In this document: in pieces, positions 18,616-26,775 of the stretch
How positions within the stretch are numbered: position 1 is the first letter of the stretch
Layout of the letters: each line of letters opens with the position of its first letter
NCBI GenBank assembly: GCA_013388985.1
Contig: JACAEF010000033.1
Span: 1 to 55,538, forward strand
DNA from: Rhodocyclaceae bacterium
GTDB lineage: Bacteria > Pseudomonadota > Gammaproteobacteria > Burkholderiales > Rhodocyclaceae
Reading direction: 5' to 3'
Length of the DNA: 55,538 nucleotides
Position numbers and translations under genes: made by a program
Notes under the pieces: generated by a model
What the model saw: the letters and a program-made list of their open reading frames with translations, nothing else
Told to the model about the DNA's origin: nothing
Database searches by the model: none

Positions 18616-19829
18616 CCCGGCCGACCATCCACGCGCGGGGCAACGAGCATCGGCAGGATGCGCCAGAGCAGGATCGCGAAGGCGACGAGCCAGCCGGTGG
18701 CGGCCAGAGCGAGCCACATCATGTAGCCGGCCGGATGGAGCTGCGGTGCGACGACGCGGGCGAGAAAGCCCGCGATCATCAGCCACAGCACGGCCTTGTC
18801 GGCGGGCTCGAAGACGACGTCGCGGCCGGTGTGGCCTTTCGAGATGCGCACGATCATCGCCGGGCCGACGAGACCCATGACGCCGACGGTGAATAGATGC
18901 ACCGCCACCGTGCCGACCCATGGCAGCTCGATGAGGCGGCCAATGCCGGAGACGACGAGCTGCGCGACGATCAGCAGATAGCCGACGTACATGATGCCGA
19001 TGTCGAGACGCGAGAGCGCCTTGGCCGGGTGCCAGAAGGCGAAGCGCCACAGGAGCAGCGCGGCGAGGACGAACTCCAGCAGTGCGGCCAGCGGCGCGGG
19101 CAGCAGCTCGGCGAAGATCAGCGCGACGGCGAGCCATTTGATCGGCAGGTCGAGACGCGGATCGCGCCGGATCTCGACCCGGAAGCCGTGGCGCATGAAC
19201 TGCACCTGGGTGCGTTCGAGCATGATCAGGAACGCGAGCCGGAACAGCGCGAGCGACATGCCGACGCCTATCGCGTAGTAGTCGCCCTGCAGGATCAGGA
19301 CTTTTGCCGGCAGGAAGAGCGGCAGCGCGATCCAGAAGAAGTAGTTGTCGCTGCCGGTTGCGCGCAGGTTTTGCTTGAGCAGCGTGTGCAGCAGCATCGC
19401 GACGATGGCAAGCTGAAAGAGCAGCGTCGCCGGCCAATAGAGCCAGGCCGGCCAGCCGGCGCCGAAGCCGTTGGCGATGCGGTCGATGAGCCACGCGGCG
19501 GCGAGGAAGGCCAGCGCGCCGCCCTGCCAGCCGCGAACATTGACCCAGTTCTTCGTCGCGGTGAGCAGGAAGCCGCCGAGGAGCGCCCAGCCGTAGCCGT
19601 AGAACATCTCGTGCGCGTGCCATTGCAGCGGCGCCTGGACGAAAATCGGCGCTGGCGGAAAGGAAAGCGGCCCGCCGGGCGCCGATTCGTTTCGGAAAAT
19701 CGGCGCTGGCGGGACGGCACCGGTGTAGATCAGCGTCCACCACAAGGGGAGGATCATGCCGGCAAGGCAAGCGAGCGGAAACAGGGTGCGAAAGCCGAGC
19801 GCGAAAATGGGGTGGGTCAGGAGTCTCAT
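18612..19829 (-). CDS. nnrS: NnrS family heme/copper membrane protein
   Basis: A 405-residue protein with about 12 hydrophobic segments, belonging to the NnrS family associated with NO metabolism and relief of nitrosative stress. Conserved features are HPIFALGFRTLFPLA, QWHAHEMFYGYGWALLGGFLLTA and the His-containing segments HLFTVGVMGLVGPAMI and HPAGY. The first periplasmic loop contains two copies of the dispersed repeat 54 bp apart, giving PPAPIF twice. The start at 19829 overlaps the norD stop (ATGA). Downstream of norQ and norD, consistent with an NO-reductase accessory operon. Confidence 0.92.
   Translation of the reverse strand: MRLLTHPIFALGFRTLFPLACLAGMILPLWWTLIYTGAVPPAPIFRNESAPGGPLSFPPAPIFVQAPLQWHAHEMFYGYGWALLGGFLLTATKNWVNVRGWQGGALAFLAAAWLIDRIANGFGAGWPAWLYWPATLLFQLAIVAMLLHTLLKQNLRATGSDNYFFWIALPLFLPAKVLILQGDYYAIGVGMSLALFRLAFLIMLERTQVQFMRHGFRVEIRRDPRLDLPIKWLAVALIFAELLPAPLAALLEFVLAALLLWRFAFWHPAKALSRLDIGIMYVGYLLIVAQLVVSGIGRLIELPWVGTVAVHLFTVGVMGLVGPAMIVRISKGHTGRDVVFEPADKAVLWLMIAGFLARVVAPQLHPAGYMMWLALAATGWLVAFAILLWRILPMLVAPRVDGRPG
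19642..19666 (-). repeat. Dispersed repeat, copy 5 (in nnrS)
   Basis: Core CCAGCGCCGA with ATTTT following, on the minus strand; the GTGCCGT half is degenerate (TTTCCTT). Read in nnrS as SFPPAPIF. Confidence 0.65.
19696..19720 (-). repeat. Dispersed 25-bp repeat, copy 6 (in nnrS)
   Basis: GTGCCGT, CCCG, CCAGCGCCGA, TTTT on the minus strand. It is read in nnrS as AVPPAPIF, in the first extra-membrane loop. Confidence 0.8.
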
Positions 19830-21688
19830 GCGTTGCCGGTGAGTTGGGCATAGAGGAGCGGCAGCCGGTCGGGCAGGTCTTCGGGTTTCCTGACGACGGT
19901 GTAGCCCGCCGGGCCGAAGAGGTGCGGCAGATAGCCGGCGCCTTCGCGGTCGATGGTGACGCAGAAGGGCTTGATGCCGGCCTCGCGCGCCTCGATCAGG
20001 GCCTTCCGGGTGTCCTCGATGCCGTAGCGGCCTTCGTAGAGATCGATGTCGTGCGGCTTGCCGTCGGAGAGGATGATCATCAGGCGGCGGTTGGCGGGTT
20101 GCTTTTCCAAGAGTTGCGTCGCGCGCCGCACCGCGGCGCCCATGCGCGTGTACCAGCCGGGCTTCAAGGCGGCGATGCGTCCGCGCGCGACGGCGTCGAG
20201 CGGGCGGTCGAAGCGCTTGATCTCGTGAAAGCGCACATGGCTGCGTTTCAGCGACGAAAAGCCATAGAAAGCGAAGGCGTCGCCGGTGGAAGAGAGCGCC
20301 TCGCCGAACAGCATCAGGCTGTCGCGGATCACGTCGATCACCTTCTGCGTGTCGTTGGCATAGGCGTCGGTCGACAGCGACAGGTCGGCGAGCACCAGGC
20401 AAGCGAGATCGCGTTCGGTCGGGCGGTGGTTCAGATAGGCGCCGGCGCCGGAGAAGTGCCAGCCGGCGAGCCGGTCGGCGGCGATGCGCACGCAGGCGTC
20501 GATGTCGAGCTCCGTGCCTTCGGGCTGGGCTTTCTGCCAGCGGCGCACCGGCGCGAGCGCGGCGAACTGGTTCTTGAGCTTCCGTGCAGAGCGGCGCAGG
20601 CGCTCGGGCAGCGGCTGCGGCGTGCTCTCACGCGCCACCATCGTCTGCAGACGGCAGAAAGCGGGCTTCATCGTCTGACGCTTCCAGTCCCATTCCGGCA
20701 GCGGGATGCCGGGGCCGAGCACGATGTCGTCCTCGGAGGCGGCCGGCAGATCGAGATCGAAGCGCACTTTCGAGGCGACGCGCTGGTCGCTCTCCGCGAC
20801 GGTGATCTTGTCGAGCGATTCGGCGGCGCGACCGGCGTCTGGGTTATCGTCCTCGTCGAAGGCGCGATTGAGCCTCAGGTATTCGGCCCACGAGAAGACG
20901 CTCTCGGCGCGGAAGAGCAGGATCATCGGCGATTCGTTCTCGGGCAGCTCGTCGCGCTCGGCCTGGTAGCGCCTGTTCTCGGCCTGCCGTTCCTGCGGCT
21001 GCTCGCCCTCGGCTTCCTGGGGGGCGGGATCGTGCCCGCGCCGCTTCGCCGCGGCGGGCGGGGCGGGATAAAGCCACAGCGGCACCGGCTGCACGGCCTT
21101 CGCCTTCGCGCGGGCAAGCGGCGGCAGTTCGGCCACGCTGCCCGGATCGAGCAGCGCCTGGCGCACCGCGCGCTCCTGCGCCGCCTCGTCGGCCGGCAGC
21201 TTATCCGGCGGGAGGCGTTCGGCGAACACGGCTTCGACGAGCCGCCGGTAACGGCCTTTCAGGCCCGGATAGCGCTGCAAGGTCACCCAGACGGCAAACT
21301 GGTTCTGGACGATCCACTCGCGCGAGAACTTTTCCAGCGCCGGTCCGGCGGAAGCTGCCAGCGCGGCGAGCCAGACATAGAGATCGCGGTTCAAACTCGG
21401 CGCTGGCAGCACGGCAAGCCGCGGCGGCAGACGCAGGGTTTCGTGATCGAGCGCGGCATGCGCGGCGCGCGTGTTGGTGCCGGCAATGCGCTGCAACAGG
21501 CGGCGGCGCGCGCCGTGTTCGCTATCGGCGGCCGCAGCCACGCGCAGCCCGGGATCGCCGCCCAACGCGCGGAAGATCACGCCGAGCGTCTTCTCGATGT
21601 CCTTGAGCTCGACGGCGGCGGCCGGATGGTCGCGCCGCGCGGTTTCTCTGATCCAGCGATCCCACAGCGCGCCGACCCGCTCTTCCAT
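19826..21688 (-). CDS. norD: NorD-type VWA-domain protein
   Basis: A 620-residue cytoplasmic protein needed in other bacteria for assembly or activation of nitric oxide reductase. The C-terminal von Willebrand A domain carries the MIDAS motif as VLADLSLSTDAY (D-x-S-x-S) and LMIILSDGKPHDID. The central part is highly charged (QEAEGEQPQERQAENRRYQAE). It works with the MoxR-type ATPase NorQ encoded upstream. A dispersed-repeat copy encodes AVLPAPSL in the N-terminal third. The norB and norC targets are not in the window. Confidence 0.92.
   Translation of the reverse strand: MEERVGALWDRWIRETARRDHPAAAVELKDIEKTLGVIFRALGGDPGLRVAAAADSEHGARRRLLQRIAGTNTRAAHAALDHETLRLPPRLAVLPAPSLNRDLYVWLAALAASAGPALEKFSREWIVQNQFAVWVTLQRYPGLKGRYRRLVEAVFAERLPPDKLPADEAAQERAVRQALLDPGSVAELPPLARAKAKAVQPVPLWLYPAPPAAAKRRGHDPAPQEAEGEQPQERQAENRRYQAERDELPENESPMILLFRAESVFSWAEYLRLNRAFDEDDNPDAGRAAESLDKITVAESDQRVASKVRFDLDLPAASEDDIVLGPGIPLPEWDWKRQTMKPAFCRLQTMVARESTPQPLPERLRRSARKLKNQFAALAPVRRWQKAQPEGTELDIDACVRIAADRLAGWHFSGAGAYLNHRPTERDLACLVLADLSLSTDAYANDTQKVIDVIRDSLMLFGEALSSTGDAFAFYGFSSLKRSHVRFHEIKRFDRPLDAVARGRIAALKPGWYTRMGAAVRRATQLLEKQPANRRLMIILSDGKPHDIDLYEGRYGIEDTRKALIEAREAGIKPFCVTIDREGAGYLPHLFGPAGYTVVRKPEDLPDRLPLLYAQLTGNA
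21393..21417 (-). repeat. Dispersed 25-bp repeat, copy 7 (in norD)
   Basis: TTGCCGT, GCTG, CCAGCGCCGA, GTTT on the minus strand, read in norD as AVLPAPSL. Confidence 0.78.
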
Positions 21689-22081
21689 TCAGAGACCTTC
21701 GCAGCGCGGGCCGATCCACGGATAACGATACGGCTTGCCCGCCATCGCCTTCGCGAGGCCGAGCATGCCGAGCAGGATCAGCGTCGAATGGATGGTCGTG
21801 AAATAGAGGATCACGACCACCCAGGTCCATTCCCAGTCCCAGCCAAAGATCAGGAACAGCGCGGCATTGGCGATCACGATCAGCATGCCGCCCCAGAGAC
21901 TGACGAAGAAGGTTTGATCCAGATGGCAACGCGCCAGCGGCGGGGCGTCCCGGCGGCGCTTCAACCACAGCCAGGCGAGGACGAGGAAGGCCAGGCCGGG
22001 TGCCAGCATCAGGTTGACGAGATAAAGGCTCTCCGCCGCGACGGCGAGTCCTTGACCGGGTACTTCGCGTTCGCTGCTCAT
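21689..22081 (-). CDS. Small membrane protein of the norQD cluster
   Basis: A 130-residue protein with three hydrophobic segments (LYLVNLMLAPGLAFLVLAWLW, LWGGMLIVIANAALFLIFGW, WVVVILYFTTIHSTLILLGM). I do not recognise a named family with confidence. The Cys-His pair ARCHLDQTFF and a Trp-rich WDWEWTW stretch are notable. It is encoded between norQ (6-bp gap) and norD (adjacent), so it is probably an accessory factor for NO-reductase maturation. Confidence 0.75.
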   Translation of the reverse strand: MSSEREVPGQGLAVAAESLYLVNLMLAPGLAFLVLAWLWLKRRRDAPPLARCHLDQTFFVSLWGGMLIVIANAALFLIFGWDWEWTWVVVILYFTTIHSTLILLGMLGLAKAMAGKPYRYPWIGPRCEGL

Positions 22082-22087
22082 GGGCCC

Positions 22088-22870
22088 TTATTTGCCAAAA
22101 GTCGCGAGCACGACTTCTTCGAGCGCGGCAGCCACCTCGCGGTCGTCGGTCAGCGCTTCGACCAGCGCGGCGCGGCAGGCCGCCACCGGCTCCATGCCGT
22201 CGCGGATCAGGATCGCCGCATAGACGAGCAGCCGCGTGCTGGCGACTTCTTCGAGATCGACGTCCTTCAGGGCGCGCAAGGAGCGGCCGATGCCGACCAG
22301 CCGCTTCGCGGTCATCGCATCGCAGCCGGTCTCGCCGACGAGGATCGCCTCCTCGCGCGCCGCGTCGGGAAAGTCGAAGCGCAAGGCGACGAAGCGCTGG
22401 CGCGTCGAGGGTTTCATGCCCTTCAGGAAATTCTGGTAGCCGGGGTTGTAGGAGACCACCAGCATGAAGGAATCGGGCGCGTGCAGCACCTCGCCGGTGC
22501 GGTCGATCGGCAGCACGCGACGATGGTCGGCCAAGGGGTGGATCACCACCGTGGTGTCCTTCCTCGCCTCGACGACTTCGTCGAGATAGCAGATGCCGCC
22601 TTCGCGCACCGCGCGGGTGAGCGGCCCGTCGGACCAGTAGGTGGCGCCATCCGTGATCAGGTGACGGCCGACGAGGTCGGCGGCGGTCAGATCGTCATGG
22701 CAGGCGACGGTAAACAGCGGCAACCCCAGTTTCGCGGCCATGAAGGCGACGAAGCGCGTCTTGCCGACGCCGGTCGGCCCCTTGATCAGCACCGGCAGGC
22801 GGTTGCGATACGCGTGTTCGAACAGGTCGATCTCGTTGCCGGCGGGTTCGTAGAAAGGCAGTTCGGTCAT
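22088..22870 (-). CDS. norQ: NorQ/CbbQ/NirQ-family MoxR-type ATPase
   Basis: A 260-residue AAA+ ATPase. Walker A is GPTGVGKTRFV, Walker B is GICYLDEVVEA, sensor 1 lies in MLVVSYNPGYQN, and the arginine region is STRQRFVALRFDFP. The family works with VWA partners such as NorD or CbbO to remodel or metallate target enzymes. It is the first gene of norQ-orf-norD-nnrS. A TTGAC-N4-ATCAA box lies about 69 bp upstream of its start. Confidence 0.94.
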   Translation of the reverse strand: MTELPFYEPAGNEIDLFEHAYRNRLPVLIKGPTGVGKTRFVAFMAAKLGLPLFTVACHDDLTAADLVGRHLITDGATYWSDGPLTRAVREGGICYLDEVVEARKDTTVVIHPLADHRRVLPIDRTGEVLHAPDSFMLVVSYNPGYQNFLKGMKPSTRQRFVALRFDFPDAAREEAILVGETGCDAMTAKRLVGIGRSLRALKDVDLEEVASTRLLVYAAILIRDGMEPVAACRAALVEALTDDREVAAALEEVVLATFGK

Positions 22871-22938
22871 GGCGGGCGCGCCCGGGCGCAGCGGTTGAGA
22901 AGCAGATGCTACTTTATGCGCCGCGCTCGCGTGCGTCC

Positions 22939-22952
22939 TTGACCGCCATCAA
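22939..22952. promoter_or_regulatory. Candidate FNR/Dnr/NnrR box between norQ and nasT
   Basis: TTGAC, CGCC, ATCAA matches the FNR/Dnr consensus TTGAT-N4-ATCAA with one mismatch. It lies about 65-70 bp from both divergent starts, compatible with activation of norQ under low oxygen or NO. Confidence 0.6.
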
Positions 22953-23015
22953 TGCGAGGTCGTGATATGTCTTGCAGAGGATGGATGATGGCGCACATGT
23001 TGCTTATGGCACAGC

Positions 23016-23591
23016 ATGGCACGCATTCTTGTCATCGACGAATCCCGGCAACGCGCCGTTGATATCTGTAACGGCCTGATCCAGGCTGGTCATCAGGTCG
23101 CGGCAGTTTTGCCGTCGTCCCTCGATCTGATTGGGCGCATCGAGGAAATCAGGCCGGACATCATCCTGATCGAAACGGAATCACCATCCCGCGACACCTT
23201 GGAGCATATCGGCGTGATGAATCGCGAAATGCCGCATCCGGTAGTGATGTTCTCTCAGGACGGCGACAGCACAACGATTCGTGCCGCGGTCAAAGCTGGG
23301 GTGATGGCCTATGTCGTCGATGGGTTCGATATCTCCCGTTTGAAGCCGGTGATCGAGGTCGCCATCGCTCGTTTCGAGGAATATCAGGAACTCAAGCATG
23401 AGCTCGTTGAAACAAGCCGGAAACTTGCCGAACGCAAGATCGTCGAGAAAGCCAAGGGTATCCTCATGAGGGCGCGCGGTCTGGACGAAGAGGCGGCCTA
23501 TGCGGCTCTACGCAGGCTCGCGATGGAGAAATCCCAACCGCTCGGCAAGGTCGCGGCGAACGTCGTCGAGATGGCGAAGTTGATGCTCTGA
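23016..23591 (+). CDS. nasT: NasT-type ANTAR antiterminator
   Basis: A 191-residue RNA-binding regulator. The N-terminal receiver-like domain (ILVIDESRQRAVDIC) is followed by a coiled coil and the C-terminal ANTAR domain (RKIVEKAKGILMRARGLDEEAAYAALRRLAM). The residue aligned with the phosphoacceptor Asp is Glu53 (IILIETESP), so conventional phosphorylation is unlikely; in studied systems NasT is held by the nitrate sensor NasS. No nasS gene is visible here. Two ANTAR-type hairpins in the leader of the following nrtA gene are its probable target. Confidence 0.93.
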   Translation: MARILVIDESRQRAVDICNGLIQAGHQVAAVLPSSLDLIGRIEEIRPDIILIETESPSRDTLEHIGVMNREMPHPVVMFSQDGDSTTIRAAVKAGVMAYVVDGFDISRLKPVIEVAIARFEEYQELKHELVETSRKLAERKIVEKAKGILMRARGLDEEAAYAALRRLAMEKSQPLGKVAANVVEMAKLML

Positions 23592-23633
23592 TCTAGTGCG
23601 TGTGCCGGGTTGGCTGCACTCGTGTGGTGCAAT

Positions 23634-23658
23634 GTGCTGTCCCGCCAGCGCCGATTTT
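23634..23658 (+). repeat. Dispersed 25-bp repeat, copy 8
   Basis: GTGCTGT, CCCG, CCAGCGCCGA, TTTT, in the nasT-nrtA intergenic region upstream of the leader hairpins. Confidence 0.75.
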
Positions 23659-23718
23659 TCACGAATACCGTTTGTTTCGGCCACTGGCACAGCCATTGCT
23701 AATCAGCTGGCAAGGATT

Positions 23719-23757
23719 GGACCAACGGCGGTTCGTCCAGCTAGACAACGGCGTCTG
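23719..23757 (+). ncRNA. ANTAR-target leader hairpins (P1 and P2)
   Basis: P1 (23719-23734) is GGACC, AACGGC, GGTTC, a five-base-pair stem with one G-U pair. P2 (23742-23757) is TAGAC, AACGGC, GTCTG, again five pairs. Both hexaloops are AACGGC, with the A1 and G4 residues that define ANTAR substrates, and the linker is seven bases. The P2 loop is also the 5' arm of the terminator at 23747-23796, so P2 and the terminator exclude each other. This is the layout known for NasT-type antitermination. Confidence 0.85.
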
Positions 23758-23796
23758 ATCGCTGCCCGCGAGGCAGAGAGCGATGCCGTTTTTTTT
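23747..23796 (+). terminator. Leader intrinsic terminator before nrtA
   Basis: AACGGC (23747-23752) pairs with GCCGTT (23785-23790). Inside, ATCGCT pairs with AGCGAT and GCC with GGC. The hairpin is followed by eight consecutive T (23789-23796). It ends about 19 bases before the nrtA start codon, so it would stop transcription unless NasT stabilises hairpin P2. Confidence 0.9.
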
Positions 23797-23815
23797 CTTC
23801 CTATCGGAGAACGAG

Positions 23816-25066
23816 ATGAATCATGAAAGCCAAAGCCCCGTATTCGCCCCAGGCTCTTCCCGCCGCGATTTCCTGCGCCTTGCCGCAGGTGCGGCAATCA
23901 TGAGCACCATGCCATCTGCTTGGGCGGCCGGCTCCGACAAGCCGGAAAAGGAAGAGGTGAGGATCGGCTTCATCCCGCTCACCGATTGCGCCTCGGTGGT
24001 CATCGCCTCGGTCATGGGGTTCGACAAGAAGCACGGCGTCAGGATCGTCCCGACCAAGGAAGCGAGCTGGGCCGGCGTGCGCGACAAGCTGGTGAATGGC
24101 GAGCTTGACGCCGCCCACGTGCTCTATGGCCTGGTCTATGGCGTGCAGCTCGGCATCGGCGGACCGAAGAAGGACATGAACGTGCTGATGACCTTGAACT
24201 ACAACGGCCAGGCGATCACGCTCTCCAACCAGTTGAAGGACAAGGGCGTGACCGACGGCGCCACGCTGGCGAAATACATCACGAAGAAGGAAAAGGAACT
24301 CACCTTCGCCCAGACCTTCCCGACCGGTACCCACGCAATGTGGCTCTACTATTGGCTCGCCTCCTACGGCATCAACCCGTTCAAAGACGTCAAGACCATC
24401 ACCGTGCCGCCGCCGCAGATGGTCGCCAACATGCGGGTGGGCAACATGGACGGCTTCTGCGTCGGCGAGCCGTGGAACAACCGCGCGATCGTCGACAACA
24501 TCGGCTTCACCGCGACGACCACGCAGGACATCTGGATCGATCACCCGGAAAAGGTGCTCGGCACCACCGCCGACTGGGTCGCCAAGTATCCGAACACCGC
24601 GCGCGCCGTCACCGCCGCGATCATCGAGGCCGGCCAGTGGATCGATGCCTCGCTCGCCAACAAGCAGAAGACCGCCGACATCATCGCCGCCAAGGCCTAT
24701 GTGAATACCGACAGCGAGGTGATCGTCGCCCGTATGCTCGGCCGCTACCAAAACGGCCTGGGCAAGACCTGGGACGACAAGCACGCGATGAAGTTCTATG
24801 ACGACGGCGCCGTGCCCTTCCCCTACCTCTCGGATGGCATGTGGTTCATGACCCAGCACAAGCGCTGGGGCCTGCTCAAGGATCACCCGGACTACCTCGA
24901 CGTGGCAAAGAAGGTGAACCGCATCGACATCTACCGGGAAGCGGCAACTGCCGCCAAGGTTTCGCTGCCGAAGGGCGAGATGCGCGAATCGAAGCTCATC
25001 GACGGCGTGGTCTGGAACGGCAAGGAACCGGCCCGGTACGCCGATGGTTTCAAGCTGAAGGCTTGA
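23816..25066 (+). CDS. nrtA: Nitrate/nitrite ABC transporter substrate-binding protein
   Basis: A 416-residue periplasmic binding protein of the NrtA/NasF family. A twin-arginine-type signal (SSRRDFLRLAAGAA) is followed by the family core: EEVRIGFIPLTDCASVVIA, ARG-rich ligand region, MRVGNMDGFCVGEPWNNRAI and a C-terminal RYADGFKL. The start ATG follows GGAGAACGAG and gives the full Tat signal; an earlier in-frame ATG overlaps the terminator. It is the first structural gene of nrtABC-nirBD-nasA and is expected to be expressed only when the leader terminator is bypassed. Confidence 0.95.
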   Translation: MNHESQSPVFAPGSSRRDFLRLAAGAAIMSTMPSAWAAGSDKPEKEEVRIGFIPLTDCASVVIASVMGFDKKHGVRIVPTKEASWAGVRDKLVNGELDAAHVLYGLVYGVQLGIGGPKKDMNVLMTLNYNGQAITLSNQLKDKGVTDGATLAKYITKKEKELTFAQTFPTGTHAMWLYYWLASYGINPFKDVKTITVPPPQMVANMRVGNMDGFCVGEPWNNRAIVDNIGFTATTTQDIWIDHPEKVLGTTADWVAKYPNTARAVTAAIIEAGQWIDASLANKQKTADIIAAKAYVNTDSEVIVARMLGRYQNGLGKTWDDKHAMKFYDDGAVPFPYLSDGMWFMTQHKRWGLLKDHPDYLDVAKKVNRIDIYREAATAAKVSLPKGEMRESKLIDGVVWNGKEPARYADGFKLKA

Positions 25067-25076
25067 GGAGGAAATC

Positions 25077-25970
25077 ATGACGGCAGTCACTGTCGAAGCA
25101 ATAAAAGTCGGCGCTGGCAAGACGGCACCGTTGCGCGCGTCTCCTCCGCCGGCGCCCTTGAAGCTCGCCGGCCCGAGCAGCACCGAGCAGAATGCGGCCG
25201 CGATGCGCGCCTTTCTGGCCGCCGTGCTGCCTCCTTTCATGGGCATCGCGTTGCTCGTCGGTATCTGGCAGATCGCGACGATGAACGGCGGCAGCATCCC
25301 GACCCCGGCCAAGACCTGGGAGGCAGCGGTCAAGCTCTTCGCCGATCCGTTCTACCGCAACGGGCCGAACGACCAAGGCATCGGCTGGAACCTCCTCTCT
25401 TCGCTGCAGCGGGTGGCGATCGGCTTCGGCTTCGCGGCGCTGGTCGGCATTCCGGCGGGCTTCCTGCTCGGCCGCTTCGCAACGATGTCGCGCATGATCA
25501 ACCCGATCATCAGCCTGCTGCGGCCGGTCTCGCCGCTGGCCTGGCTGCCGATCGGCCTCTTGGTGTTCAAGAAAGCCGACCCGGCCGCCACCTGGACGAT
25601 CTTCATCTGCTCGATCTGGCCGATGATCATGAACACCGCCCAGGGCGTGATGCGCGTGCCGCAGGACTACCTCAACATCGCGCGCGTGCTCAACCTCTCC
25701 GAGTGGAAGATCGTCACCAAGATTCTCTTCCCGAGCGTGCTGCCCTACATGTTGACGGGCATCCGGTTGTCGATCGGCACCGCGTGGCTGGTGATCGTCG
25801 CGGCCGAGATGCTCACCGGCGGCGTCGGCATCGGCTTCTGGGTCTGGGACGAGTGGAACAACCTCAAGGTCGAGCACATCATCATCGCCATCTTCGTCAT
25901 CGGCATCGTCGGTTTGATCCTCGAGCAGACGCTGCTGTTCCTCGCCAAGCGGCTGCACACGGAGAGCTGA
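25077..25970 (+). CDS. nrtB: Nitrate/nitrite ABC transporter permease
   Basis: A 297-residue inner-membrane permease of the NrtB/SsuC type. About six hydrophobic segments are present, with the cytoplasmic EAA-like loop RVPQDYLNIARVLNLSEWKIVTKILFPSVLPY. The N-terminal tail (about 40 residues) is Pro/Ala-rich and carries a dispersed-repeat copy read as KVGAGKTAP. It follows nrtA by ten bases, with AGGAGG as ribosome-binding site. Confidence 0.95.
   Translation: MTAVTVEAIKVGAGKTAPLRASPPPAPLKLAGPSSTEQNAAAMRAFLAAVLPPFMGIALLVGIWQIATMNGGSIPTPAKTWEAAVKLFADPFYRNGPNDQGIGWNLLSSLQRVAIGFGFAALVGIPAGFLLGRFATMSRMINPIISLLRPVSPLAWLPIGLLVFKKADPAATWTIFICSIWPMIMNTAQGVMRVPQDYLNIARVLNLSEWKIVTKILFPSVLPYMLTGIRLSIGTAWLVIVAAEMLTGGVGIGFWVWDEWNNLKVEHIIIAIFVIGIVGLILEQTLLFLAKRLHTES
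25104..25128 (-). repeat. Dispersed 25-bp repeat, copy 9 (in nrtB)
   Basis: GTGCCGT, CTTG, CCAGCGCCGA, CTTT on the minus strand, read in nrtB as KVGAGKTAP in the cytoplasmic N-terminal tail. Confidence 0.85.
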
Positions 25971-25971
25971 A

Positions 25972-26766
25972 ATGGACAAATTCGTTCAAGTGGAAAAGGT
26001 CGGCATGGTCTTCGACACCAAGAAAGGCAGGTTCGTCGCGCTGCGCGACATCGATCTGACCATACGGCAAGGCGAGTTCATCTCGCTGATCGGCCACTCG
26101 GGCTGCGGCAAATCCACGCTGCTCAACCTGATCGCCGGCCTGACGCTGCCGACCTCCGGCGTGCTGCTGTGCGCCAACCGCGAGATCGCCGGCCCCGGCC
26201 CGGAACGCGCGGTGGTGTTCCAGAACCACAGCTTGCTCCCTTGGCTCACCTGCTTCGAGAACGTGTATCTCGCCGTCGAGCGCGTCTTCGCCGCCAACGA
26301 GCCGAAGGCGAAACTCAAGGAGCGCACGGCCAGGGTGCTCGAGCTCGTCGGCCTCGCCCATGCGATGCACAAGTATCCGAATGAAATCTCCGGCGGCATG
26401 AAGCAGCGCGTCGGCATCGCCCGCGCGCTGGCGATGGAGCCCAAGGTGCTGCTGATGGACGAGCCCTTCGGCGCGCTCGATGCCCTTACCCGTGCGCGGC
26501 TGCAGGATGAGCTGATGAAAATCTGTGAGGCGACGCGCGCGACGACGGTGATGGTCACCCACGACGTCGACGAGGCGGTGCTGCTCTCCGACCGCATCGT
26601 GATGATGACCAACGGCCCGGCCGCGACGATCGGCGAAATTCTCGAAGTGGATCTGCCGCGCCCGCGCGAGCGCCTTACGCTGGCGGGCGATGCCGATTAC
26701 ATGCGCTACCGCTCGCAGGTGATCGAATTCCTTTACGCCAAGCAATCCCATCCGCTCGCTGCCTAA
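25972..26766 (+). CDS. nrtC: Nitrate/nitrite ABC transporter ATP-binding protein
   Basis: A 264-residue ATPase of the NrtC/NrtD/NasD group. Walker A is GHSGCGKSTLLN, signature ISGGMKQRVGIARAL, Walker B VLLMDEPFGALD, H-loop VMVTHDVDEAV. It lacks the C-terminal NrtA-like domain of cyanobacterial NrtC, so the transporter resembles the NasFED type. It starts one base after nrtB and would energise nitrate/nitrite uptake for the downstream reductases. Confidence 0.94.
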   Translation: MDKFVQVEKVGMVFDTKKGRFVALRDIDLTIRQGEFISLIGHSGCGKSTLLNLIAGLTLPTSGVLLCANREIAGPGPERAVVFQNHSLLPWLTCFENVYLAVERVFAANEPKAKLKERTARVLELVGLAHAMHKYPNEISGGMKQRVGIARALAMEPKVLLMDEPFGALDALTRARLQDELMKICEATRATTVMVTHDVDEAVLLSDRIVMMTNGPAATIGEILEVDLPRPRERLTLAGDADYMRYRSQVIEFLYAKQSHPLAA

Positions 26767-26775
26767 GGATCGAAC

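Noticed and set aside
19844-22942. Plus-strand open frame of 1032 codons
   Set aside because: It is antisense to norD, the small membrane protein and norQ, and has no recognisable domain.
23604-23815. Coding gene between nasT and nrtA
   Set aside because: Short frames overlap the ANTAR hairpins and terminator, and the RNA structure explains the sequence better.
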